Shown: positions 58,101-64,000 of the stretch, one piece after another | Numbering within the stretch: position 1 is the first letter of the stretch | Layout of the letters: each line of letters opens with the position of its first letter | From: Undaria pinnatifida | Taxonomy: Eukaryota > Sar > Phaeophyceae > Laminariales > Alariaceae | Assembly: GCA_012845835.1 (NCBI GenBank) | Contig: JABAKD010000002.1 | Location: forward strand, 2,148,501-2,212,500 | Direction of reading: 5' to 3' | DNA length: 64,000 nucleotides | Notes under the pieces: model-generated | Database searches by the model: none | Told to the model about the DNA's origin: nothing | The model's input: the letters and a program-made list of their open reading frames with translations, nothing else | Translations under genes and position numbers: made by a program

Positions 58101-61100
58101 CTGCACACTACCGCACAGTATTTCTGAGGTTTGAGGTTAACCTTATGGTTCCCCTTTTTTTTTCCAGCCGATCTTCCGTTTGAAACGCCGTTAACGCGGA
58201 AGAGCCTACCGATTCCGATTCTTCGCGACGGGCAGCCTGATCAGACCCCACGTACCTCCGGACTATGACAGATAGCTGCATCGGCGAAGCAAACCTGACA
58301 GCCTCCGTCCGTTTTCTCGCAATCTCTTGTCTGGCATGCCCTCTCGAGCAGCTGATCAGCGGAAACAAGGGGATGCGGTGCGAAAACTGCCCCAGCAGAG
58401 GCTGCTACAATTGCCCCATGTTCAGTGTCGGTAACAATCCGGAGTACGCCAAACGGAAGGTCAGTCCACGCCCTAGGCAACAGCCCCTGCCAGCATGATC
58501 TCATAAGGGTGGGTTTCCCCGCAGGCGTTTTCCAAGAGCAATTCTCCGCGGGATTTCTTCGATTTTGATGTCTTGCAGGGGTTTTGCATCGTTTATTTCT
58601 GCAACAGAATTCCTCAGTATGGTTGTCCGCTAGAGCTTTCAACCCGGCGTCCGCCAAACGGGAGGTTAGGATTTCGCACTATGGTTGTCCGCTAGAGCTT
58701 CAGCGCGGAGTATACGCCTAGCAGGAGGCCCGTTTACGGCCTCGGCTAGCGACGCGTTGTAGCTGCGGTGGGCCTATCACCTGATTTTTCCGGAGCAGCT
58801 CTGTTGATTTGACCCAAAACATTCGGTTTGAGAAATTTGGTGAGCAATCCCATAGGATACACGTAATGTAGGCATATAACAAAGACTGTCGTGACACACA
58901 AATGGGGGTTACTTACGTCCCGTCGTGTTTCGGCAGCCGCGCCACAATCGAATCTGAATGTCGTTGGACTCCACTCGATTTTGGAAGCGACCAGCATCGG
59001 CTGGAGCATCAAACGCCTTCGTGGTTGCTTGCGGAACCCCCACCACGTTCCGTATTGTTTTTTTATCAGACCATACCGAGCTTCGGATTATGTGGATCCC
59101 ACGAGGTTTTTCTTGAGTAGTCGTTGAGTTAATGAACCACGGATGCTAGAACTCACCCCCTGAGATTTTCCGCTCACGGAGCAGACGGATGTAGTGCCTG
59201 GTTCGCCCCCCCCCCCCCGCTCCCCCACCCCGTGTTTGGTGATTTGAAGCTGCCTTCCGTGACGAGAGCGTGCGCCCACAGTGCCCGAGTTCGCCTTGCA
59301 ATCGGTCGTTGATATGCAGCTCACTCTTCATGCGACTCTCCCGAGCACCTCACGGCGCTTCGGGCTTGGTGCTAAGCAAGCAAAGTCTGTCCGATCGTTG
59401 GAAACCCGTCGTGCCCTGTCCCGACATGTTCGTGAGATCCGACGGTCCATGGTATGGGTATATACCCCCTCCCCCCCTCCCGTTGGGCGTGCCTCCGTTG
59501 ATACCCGAGCCGGTCTAGCCTACGAAATACCAATCTTGGCTGAATTTATTGGATCGTTGATGTGTTCATTTTAATCTCGAAAAGGGGGTTGTTCACGTTT
59601 TTCCTCCCGGATTGATCGCTATCGACGAAAACAGCCTGGTTTTCGGAGGAAGTACCACCCGCGAAAGTTACGAGCTAAGGTACCAATCAGTAAACGGCCT
59701 TGCTCACCCATAGTGTTCGGCCAGGGATACGGTATTGTTGTATTATACCCCTTCCCCTTTTTTCTTCCTTTTGTTGCGGTCACTAGGATGGTTATCGAGT
59801 AAGATCATATTGTGCGGGGTGGAGAACCCTAACTCCGCGCAAGGGGAATGATTGCATCGCGTAGTGTGAATATGGTAAAGCACCAACGAGGCAATTATAT
59901 GTGATACCCATTGCTGTCTCTGGAGTGGCCACACCAGAAAACAAAGTATAACTCATTGGTGCTGTCATTCATAAGCAAGAAAGTAGGCACAAGGTGCCGA
60001 AGACATTATTACAAGCGGCTCTTGGAAGGGTGCAGTTACAAGGATGCAGTTCACGCTTCATGCGACTCGCCGAACACCTCACGGCGCTTCGCGCTTGGTG
60101 CAAGCAATATCTGCCTGGTTGGTGAAAACCCGACGTGCCCCGTCCCGGCATCGTAGGGATGCGAGGGCCTATGGTCATACAACTACGGCCACCACAAACT
60201 GAGTACACCCCCCCCGTTTTCCCCACTGTAGGCAGGATGTCTTGGATACCTTTTCACTTCCGAGTTTCGGTCACCCGCGCGAAAGGTTCCGTTTCTTACT
60301 GAAAGCGTGGGCGAAAACATTCTTTGTTTGGCGCACGACAAGGAAACAGTAACGCGACGGTGGATGCGGTATGTCAAAACCGAAAAAAAAAATAGGCCCT
60401 AAAAATGTGTCCTACGTTGCCTGCATCGTCGGTGTGCGAGGACCAACTACAAATAGTGGGGGTCGCCCAGTAAGGCGGTCTGAGGAAGGTGGGGTCCCGA
60501 TATACGGCGGTCAAATTCCCTGGGCGCAACTGGGGAATAGCACTCGAAGCTTGGAATGGATAGTGCGGCTTCCCCCCATAGGGCGGTCAAATTGCTCTCG
60601 CACGCCACCGCCTTTCTGGGGTACCCCTACTGTACCGCTATGCGTGACATAAGTACCCCCCCCCTCCCTGCGGTAGAGTATTCCAGTACAGTATAGCCTT
60701 CATGGTGTTCTCAATCGGCTTGATTTCGGTTCTCCTGTGTGGTGTCATTCGCAAGGTACTGGTGATTGTTGAAAACCCCGTGTGTGTCCCCTCCCCCCCA
60801 ACGAAAACAAAAAGCAAAGTCCGCGGGATTAGATTGCACATTTAAGCCTGGCGTAACTTCTGTACCGTGAACGAAAACCTGCTGTGGTGCTGTGGACAGT
60901 AGTGTTAGTGTATGCAACCCGATCGAGTGGGGATAGCTATGCACACGTCAGCTGGGAACCCAACGAAACCAAAAATTCCGGATGAAGTATTGGCCACCCG
61001 CACGTCGAAGATGACACTGAATACCGTGCATTTTTGACGGCAAGACGGTTTCTCGAAGCTACTGCACAGAAGAGGCCCCTCTATAATGCCGGTTGAGTAG

Positions 61101-62282
61101 TGCCGGTTGCCTGCTGTTGTGCCTGTGTAATTGATGGACTCAGACGGGAACAGCTAGTGCTGACAGTATGTGGAGTAGCGCTGATGACCGCTATAGTGCC
61201 GTTTTTTTGCGGCTCGCACATGCCGACCCTACAGAGGACCGCTGCTGTAGCAGGATATACCGCCGAAGGCCGCGGCTTAGTCTCGAAGTGACACCTTTTA
61301 CTATGCACCAGTAGGTGTTCGACAGCGGCGTCTTAACTCTGTTCTTACTGGTGAAGTGTTATACCCCGGTCGATTTCCAGGCGTTTTGTCTCCTCTTTGG
61401 GAACGCATTGCTAAAAGCTGTTGAGGGTTGACGCTCAACCCAATCTTGTTTTAACATTCCGTTCTACTCGTAGAAAAGATTAGGTGTCCCCTGCCTGCTT
61501 ACACACGTGCACTTTGTGTCATAGCAGCCATGTAGATACCAGGGCGTGATCTCTCCTTCCCCGGTATTCACGCCCCTTCCTCGTTCAACGCCCCCCGCGA
61601 TACGCTACTTGCTTATATTCTCTAGCCCGCCCCCTCCCCACCCCGCTCTCTGGCTGACGCGCACAGGCTTTTGTTTATTTTTTCACGGCTCGGCGGAGTT
61701 TGATTGTATTATGCAGGGTGGAGAACCTTGACTCTGCGCAAGGGGAATGATATCACGTAGTGTGCCCATGGCAAGGCACCCACGTTGCAGTTACATAAGA
61801 TACCCCGTTGATTATCTCTGGAAGTGGCCATACCAGAACAAAAGATTTTATTCGAAGTTGTCATCCATCCGCAAGAAAGTACGCACAAAGTGCCGAAGTC
61901 CGCTTCACGATTAGTTCTAAGGAGGATGCCGCTCACTCTTGATGCGACCCGCTGGACACCTCGCGGCGCTTCGTGGTTGGTGCACGCGATGCCTGTGTGG
62001 TCGGGGAACATGCTCTGTCGCGGTATTGTAGGTATGCGACTGTCTATGGTCATACGACTAGGGCTGTACATGACATGAGTACACCCCACCTCCGCTCTCT
62101 GGTCGCGGCGTGAGATTTGTTCCTTGTTTTTTTGCCCCTGCCGATGATTCGTGAATGTCCCCGTGTTTTTTCCTCCTTCGCGCGAAATGGTCGTTCAGGT
62201 GGAGAGGAAGCTGAAGAGGGAGGCGCGCATGAAGAAGGACCAAGAAGATCTGACGGGAGAGGTTCGAACCGCCGATCTGTGA
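39271..62282 (+). CDS. Plastid-targeted [4Fe-4S] ferredoxin-domain protein, nine exons
   Basis: Nine plus-strand exons (39271-39624, 46432-46539, 49401-49549, 50942-51102, 51949-52129, 55009-55141, 56724-56879, 58352-58459, 62199-62282) join with matching phases into 1434 nt, 477 residues plus stop. Residues 1-46 look like a signal peptide (hydrophobic 20-33) followed by transit sequence, with Phe42 after VHG, the pattern of complex red-lineage plastids. Then come an acidic linker (about 108-136), helical regions (about 156-317), a ferredoxin motif with Cys327, Cys330, Cys333 and Cys370-Pro, and a second motif Cys424-x2-Cys427-x4-Cys432-x2-Cys435. A Lys/Arg-rich tail ends the protein. The ferredoxin part resembles the ferredoxin domain of chloroplast DnaJ-ferredoxin proteins, but I see no J domain. 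It likely carries electrons or senses redox state in the plastid; partner and pathway unknown. Introns of 0.8-6.8 kb are repeat-filled. Confidence 0.85.
40209..40290. repeat. Short near-perfect hairpin
   Basis: Arms of about 37 nt: AGGGCGCTATGTACCGTACG through GGAACTACTGATTGC pairs with GCAATCTGTAGTTCCGC through GTAGCGCCCT. The loop is about 8-10 nt (CAATTTA). There are four or five mismatches. It could be a small MITE remnant or a foldable RNA in the intron. Confidence 0.75.
40815..40893 (+). repeat. Solo LINE-type 3' tail with (AAC)n
   Basis: GACCACGGACTCTAG, then GAGTTAATGTGAGAA and (AAC)n, match the terminal sequence of the retrotransposon at 7541-7620 (read on its sense strand). It is in the plus orientation and no coding part precedes it, so it is a very short 5'-truncated insertion. 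Confidence 0.6.
42312..42339 (+). repeat. 28-base A run
   Basis: Uninterrupted A run preceded by TTTACTTTTCC. It could be the poly(A) end of a retrotransposed sequence or a simple homopolymer; no flanking duplication was identified. Confidence 0.6.
42600..42815 (+). repeat. Dispersed repeat 2, copy in intron 1
   Basis: A/T-rich lead (AATAAAAAACACTC), then CAGCTGTGAGATCGAATATT, GCAAGCTGTGTGTGATACTC, GTCAACAGGGTGAT, GTCTGTGCGCG and a final GAGGGGGACAAAA. A short internal deletion compared with 17044-17290. Confidence 0.72.
43575..43690 (+). repeat. Variant of dispersed repeat 2 next to the foldback element
   Basis: CAGCTGTGAGTTGATAAATTTAG and CATCCTTGCAAGCTGCGTGATACACCGGCCGC share the frame of repeat 2 but differ in the middle. 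A reverse copy of the same variant is at about 48120-48235. Confidence 0.55.
43692..45364. mobile_element. Foldback element with ~612-bp inverted arms
   Basis: Left arm 43692-44303 and right arm 44752-45364 are inverted copies of each other, about 90-95% alike by eye, from ACATTATTACAAGGGCAACG at the outer edge to CTTCTGCTGT at the inner edge. The 448-bp loop (44304-44751) is single-copy here. Each arm carries the same two short frames (MHVVPPRDHLF and PPAFWDNWGYMGG types), but since the arms are near-identical this is not evidence of coding. No 9-bp target duplication is seen. The structure resembles long-TIR elements (Mutator-like or foldback), and without a transposase it would be nonautonomous. 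It lies in intron 1. Confidence 0.85.
44622..44810 (+). CDS. Signal-peptide-like ORF in the foldback loop
   Basis: ATG at 44622 opens 62 codons. The first 25 residues are a textbook secretory leader: MPAFTRLS, then a Val/Leu/Ala core VVLAVAVCLLLSA, then a small-residue exit. The rest (Pro-, Gln- and Phe-rich) runs into the right arm of the foldback and looks noncoding. A donor-like AAGGCG|GTGTCT lies 17 codons after the leader. It may be the first exon of a host gene captured in the loop. No transcript support. Confidence 0.35.
   Translation: MPAFTRLSVVLAVAVCLLLSARCWSLKAVSPLLFFSHHPPPTPLQQKQCFFFNLFLVWFLPS
46432..46539 (+). CDS. Ferredoxin-domain gene exon 2: acidic linker
   Basis: 36 codons, phase 0 at both ends, between CCTGCTCAG and GAG|GTAAGC. 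It codes NIYDDELSGYDEEDD followed by a Met/Gly stretch and a Lys/Pro-rich end (RKPAKPKPEE). Confidence 0.83.
48120..48235 (-). repeat. Variant of dispersed repeat 2, inverted copy
   Basis: GTTGATGTTCACCCTGGCAA, GACAAACAAGCGGCCGGTGT, then CTTGCGAAGATGAGTATCGA and CTCACAGCTGG are the reverse of the variant at 43575-43690. Confidence 0.6.
49150..49330 (+). repeat. Dispersed repeat 4, partial copy
   Basis: CGCCGAACGCCCCC, CGCTTTGCGCTTGGTGCATG, CTGGTCGGTGAAAACCC, GTGCGAGGGTCCGTGGCCAT and GCATGAAATGAG match the 3' half of the copy at 59812-60215. Confidence 0.7.
49401..49549 (+). CDS. Ferredoxin-domain gene exon 3: helical region
   Basis: 149 nt from GATTCCAG to GGAAT|GTGAGA. Starts in phase 0 and ends in phase 2. 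It codes MYGSEERENVILELATAAQE and an acidic end (APEDPDDLG), with high predicted helix content. Confidence 0.8.
49550..50941 (+). other. Intron 3 (1.4 kb)
   Basis: Starts with long C tracts (49559-49680), has a possible degenerate repeat 4 piece near 49725-49790 and a clear repeat 4 copy (50405-50595) followed by more C tracts. No gene. Confidence 0.7.
50405..50595 (+). repeat. Dispersed repeat 4, partial copy
   Basis: GTTCATGCGACGCGATGCGC, CACCTCACGGTGCTTCGCAC, GTAGGGGATGCGAGGGTCTG, TGGCCATACGACTACGG, and the end GAGTACACCCCCCTCCCC, which runs into a C tract like other copies. Confidence 0.75.
50942..51102 (+). CDS. Ferredoxin-domain gene exon 4: helical region
   Basis: 161 nt ending at ATGG|GTGAGA in phase 1. 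The acceptor at 50941 (GTAAG) is chosen because it alone gives the phase needed by exon 3; its pyrimidine tract is weak, so the first few residues are uncertain. It codes ENLGNVGDMTDKAIAAMQGA and continues with a Met/Glu/Lys-rich, probably coiled segment, ending SAEQIAAYM. Confidence 0.72.
51103..51948 (+). other. Intron 4 (0.85 kb)
   Basis: Contains a diverged retrotransposon-tail-like fragment at about 51282-51340 (ATCACGGACTCCATCGTGG, GAGTTAATGTGAGAAC). Nothing else recognised. Confidence 0.7.
51949..52129 (+). CDS. Ferredoxin-domain gene exon 5: helical region
   Basis: 181 nt between CGCCACAG and GACCG|GTCAGT. It starts by completing a Gly codon and ends in phase 2. It codes GDPTGAPQSKAEQAAARTL, then a helix-rich stretch ending DEKGDPYADR, just before the ferredoxin motif. 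Confidence 0.83.
52136..52400 (+). repeat. GTT/GGT/GTTGGT microsatellite array at a 5' splice site
   Basis: About 265 bp of GTT and GGT triplets starting about six bases after the exon 5 donor. G-rich on the transcribed RNA, so it may form quadruplexes. Translations (poly-Gly, poly-Val) are artefacts. Confidence 0.93.
54715..54925 (+). repeat. (CCTCCTCCCTTT)n polypyrimidine minisatellite
   Basis: About 210 bp of units of 12-15 bases, all pyrimidine on the coding strand, ending about 85 bases before exon 6. It may act as an extended pyrimidine tract or simply be repeat expansion. Confidence 0.92.
55009..55141 (+). CDS. Ferredoxin-domain gene exon 6: cluster-binding CxxCxxC
   Basis: 133 nt between CTGGTCAG and GAGGCG|GTGAGT. 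It completes an Arg codon and then codes FVYVDEYTCIGCTHC, giving three of the four cluster-binding cysteines, followed by HTAPSTFFMENEHGRARVY. The TAPSTF and GRARVY motifs are typical of ferredoxin domains in plastid proteins. Ends in phase 0. Confidence 0.9.
55385..55990 (+). repeat. Degenerate minisatellite with self-complementary units
   Basis: Units of about 25-32 bases with the core CACCTTGTGGCAAGGTGGG and a GGTCCCC spacer. The core CCACCTTG.GGCAAGGTGG is itself a hairpin. The first units are nearly perfect and later ones diverge (ACCTCGCC, CATGTGGCAATG and so on). About 20 units. Confidence 0.82.
56290..56535 (+). repeat. CAACCG-type then CCCCCA-type simple repeats
   Basis: First imperfect (CAACCG)n and (CGTAAC)-like units, then about 140 bp of (CCCCCA)n and (CCCACA)n. 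C-rich on the coding strand. Confidence 0.9.
56724..56879 (+). CDS. Ferredoxin-domain gene exon 7: last cluster cysteine
   Basis: 52 codons, phase 0 at both ends, between CCCAACAG and CAGCAG|GTGATC. It codes VRDAILTCPVDCIHYVDW, which supplies the fourth cluster cysteine (Cys370) before Pro and an extra Cys374, then ELTRLEAEREGLEINFKARL and NGQQ. The CPVDCIH motif is characteristic of the ferredoxin domain of chloroplast DnaJ-ferredoxin proteins. Confidence 0.9.
56880..58351 (+). other. Intron 7 (1.5 kb)
   Basis: Contains the TGGTC pentanucleotide array (57174-57540). Nothing else recognised. The 3' end is the CTCGAGCAG acceptor; one codon upstream (CGAG|CAG) is an alternative. Confidence 0.75.
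57174..57540. repeat. (GGTCT)n pentanucleotide array
   Basis: About 60 units of TGGTC/GGTCT with a few TTGGT and TGATC variants, most perfect between 57260 and 57500. A period of five not divisible by three, with no stop codon in most frames, gives long open frames on both strands (SGLVW and DQTRP repeats), which are not genes. Confidence 0.95.
58352..58459 (+). CDS. Ferredoxin-domain gene exon 8: second four-Cys motif
   Basis: 36 codons, phase 0 at both ends, from CTCGAGCAG to CGGAAG|GTCAGT. It codes LISGNKGMRCENCPSRGCY, then NCPMFSVGNNPEYAKRK. The Cys-x2-Cys-x4-Cys-x2-Cys pattern could bind zinc or a second cluster, in addition to the ferredoxin-type cluster upstream. Confidence 0.82.
59310..59475 (+). 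repeat. Dispersed repeat 4, partial copy
   Basis: CAGCTCACTCTTCATGCGAC, GAGCACCTCACGGCGCTTCG, GGCTTGGTGC, and a tail ending in a C tract (TATATACCCCCTCCCCCC). More diverged in its second half. Confidence 0.65.
59812..60215 (+). repeat. Dispersed repeat 4, long copy 1
   Basis: About 400 bp, from GTGCGGGGTGGAGAACCCTA through CTGGAGTGGCCACACCAGAA, AGAAAGTAGGCACAAGGTGC, CACCTCACGGCGCTTCGCGC, GATGCGAGGGCCTATGGTC to GAGTACACCCCCCCCG. Matches 61713-62090 along its length. SINE-like size, but no tRNA or 5S head could be demonstrated. Confidence 0.75.
61713..62090 (+). repeat. Dispersed repeat 4, long copy 2
   Basis: Same order of blocks as 59812-60215: GGGTGGAGAACCTTGACTC, GGAAGTGGCCATACCAGAAC, AGAAAGTACGCACAAAGTGC, CACCTCGCGGCGCTTCG, GTATGCGACTGTCTATGGTC and GAGTACACCCC. 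It ends about 110 bases before exon 9. Confidence 0.75.
62199..62282 (+). CDS. Ferredoxin-domain gene exon 9: basic C-terminal tail
   Basis: 27 codons plus TGA at 62280-62282, after the acceptor CGTTCAG. Phase 0, joining KRK to VERKLKREARMKKDQEDL. The tail is strongly basic and probably helical. The gene ends here; no clear polyadenylation signal was recognised downstream. Confidence 0.75.
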   Translation: MERKLKREARMKKDQEDLTGEVRTADL

Positions 62283-64000
62283 TGGGTCTGACGTTTGGCC
62301 CGTGATTTTCTTTCCTGAGTTAAGTGTCATGCGATACGATTACAGGTGACACGGTTCGTGGGGGATGGTTGTTTTCGTTGAGAGTCAAGACCCATCGCGA
62401 CGTTCGACTCGCCGGCCTGTTATTTGATTTATGTCCGCGAGTAGACAGGTGGCGCGGTTGTCGACATGATTGGTTCTTTGAGACTCGCTGACCTCGGCCT
62501 AATATTGCGCCCGCGATATACCGAGAGAGGTGGCGCGGTTGCTGACATGGTTGGTTCGTTGAAACGCATCGAGCGGACCGTTTTCGCCCGAACTACGATT
62601 GCTCCTATTGGTTTGTGTGGGCGGCACGAGAGGGCGTGGCACGGCTGTTTGACGTGGTCTCGTGTCAGCGGTACGAATACAGGCGGCACCGCTGCTGACA
62701 TGATTGTTTTGAAGATTTCCATCGACCGTTTTTTTTTATATATTTCTTCCGAGGTAACTGGAAAACTGGTCCGGTTGTCGCCATTTTTTGGTTTTAAGCC
62801 ATCGAGGTGTTCGAGGCGCCGACCTGTGATCGGTCTAAACTTTGAACGGCGTCACGGCTGCTTTCATGGTGTAGGGTCTGCGACATGAGTCGGGGTGGCC
62901 CGATTGCTGATGCGGTTGTCTTTTTGAGACTAATCGACTGCGTGTAAATTTTGTGTCCGCAGCACGAGGAAGGTGGAACGGTTGTTGACATGGTTGATTT
63001 GTTGAGGCCCATCGTGGCGCGGTTGCTGATGTGGTTGGTTCGTTGAGACCCATGATGGCCCAGCTGCGAACATGGTTCGTTCGTCGAAACCCATCGCGGC
63101 ACGGCTTATGCCATGATGTGGCTGGTCAAACCCGCTCTTCGTGTGCTTGCTGACATACTTTTTTGTTGAAACCGGTCCACCGCGCGAAAAGTGGTCTGGA
63201 ACGATTCTTATTGTGATTGGTTCGAAATTTGAATGGTTATGACTGTCTCGAAGCCTGAACGATTTTGAAATTTTGAACGACTGTGGTTGGTTCAAAACTT
63301 GAGCTGTTGATTGGTTGATATCTTGAACGGATATGATTCCAATATTGAACGATTTTAATTGGGGTCTGAACTCGTGTTGATTCGTCGATCGGGCTGGTTG
63401 ATGAGCATATTAGTGTTGGTGTTGATTGCTCGGACGCGATTCAGAGAGTTAGTCGATTGCAAGTATATAAGGGCCTCAATGGGCTGGTCTGTCATTTGCA
63501 CTCAGTGAGTTATGGGTTACGAGTATTGATACAGGTCTGTGATTAGCTGGTCGGTGCGTGGTACGTTTAGATCGATCGACCAGCTGCTACATTAGCTGTT
63601 CACGGACAAGTTTACTTCATGCGACTACACAAAAATTGTAGTAGAGACTTGTTGGCCTGACTGAAACGATCTTCTACTGCGTATCGGTAAACAATCATCA
63701 ATCGATTTGCATATTCGTCGATCGGCAGCAGTTGAGCAGTTGGCGGAATCATCAATCGTCGTTCGATGTCGGTAGTAAGTTACCGGTTGGTGGGCCATTT
63801 TTGTCGATCGGTAGCGTGGTCGAACGATCGACCGCGCCCAAGGATGGCGGTATGGACGTGCGCGTTAAAAACCTTGGAGGAGCCGATGCAACCAACCCCC
63901 TTGGTTCCACAAGCAATTAATTGCACGCAACCGCAGTGAGCACGCGTTTGCTTGCGCGATACATGCATCCGCCGTCGTTATCCGGCTCGCGAGGCACATT
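62283..64000. other. Region downstream of the ferredoxin-domain gene
   Basis: Degenerate minisatellites (62345-63110 and about 63225-63370) followed by about 600 bp with no recognised gene. Several short frames on the minus strand are translations of the minisatellite. Confidence 0.45.
62345..63110. repeat. Degenerate minisatellite, core of about 37 bp
   Basis: The core AGGTGGCGCGGTTGCTGACA followed by TGGTTGGTTCGTTGA recurs, with variation and unequal spacing, at about 62345, 62449, 62528, 62680, 62893, 62969, 63012 and 63054. Confidence 0.7.

Larger units (their letters stand above)
58460..62198 (+). other. Intron 8 (3.7 kb)
   Basis: Holds a partial copy (59310-59475) and two long copies (59812-60215 and 61713-62090) of dispersed repeat 4, and C tracts near 59207, 60208 and 60657. 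No gene recognised. Ends GGTCGTTCAG. Confidence 0.72.

Noticed and set aside
60030-60200. Possible 5S- or tRNA-derived head of dispersed repeat 4 on the minus strand
   Set aside because: Only loose resemblance to 5S sequence; no clear internal promoter boxes at the right spacing.

Overview
The window reads as nuclear DNA of a eukaryotic alga with a plastid of red-algal origin, most likely a brown alga (Phaeophyceae). The clues are: one well-supported split gene with GT..AG introns whose N-terminus looks like a bipartite signal-plus-transit peptide with Phe just after the predicted signal cleavage site; exons coding WSC domains, a family abundant in brown algae; many CTG/CAG-rich tracts; TTAGGG telomere-type repeats; and very repeat-rich, kilobase-scale introns. 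No rRNA, tRNA or CRISPR locus is evident, and no operons are expected.

Layout. 1-5.8 kb: part of a minus-strand gene with WSC-domain exons, whose introns are full of small transposon-like repeats; the gene seems to run off the left edge. 6-7.5 kb: no gene. 7.5-12.2 kb: an apparently full-length, minus-strand non-LTR retrotransposon with one intact 1264-residue endonuclease/reverse transcriptase ORF. 12.2-32 kb: gene-poor, with a dispersed MITE-like family (about 250 bp, terminal inverted repeats, 4-bp target duplications), a second dispersed repeat, an inverted repeat carrying telomere-type repeats (24.6-25.1 kb) and one possible degenerate coding stretch near 29 kb. 32-33.6 kb: two blocks of a 41-bp minisatellite flanking a likely first exon of an unknown minus-strand gene. 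33.6-36.6 kb: a decayed plus-strand non-LTR element. 36.6-38.5 kb: a 5'-truncated minus-strand copy of the 7.5-12.2 kb element, with a greatly expanded C-rich minisatellite.

39.3-62.3 kb: one plus-strand gene of nine exons, reconstructed here with matching phases to a 477-residue protein. It has a plastid-type leader, an acidic linker, helical segments, a single [4Fe-4S] ferredoxin motif split over two exons, a second four-cysteine motif and a basic tail. Its introns (0.8-6.8 kb) hold foldback elements, minisatellites, C-tracts and repeated insertions. 62.3-64 kb: a decayed minisatellite and no recognised gene.

The most unusual structures are a 1.67-kb foldback element in intron 1 with about 612-bp arms and a signal-peptide-like ORF in its loop, the telomere-repeat inverted repeat, and the cysteine architecture of the ferredoxin-domain protein. 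All splice sites and repeat family limits come from reading the sequence by eye.
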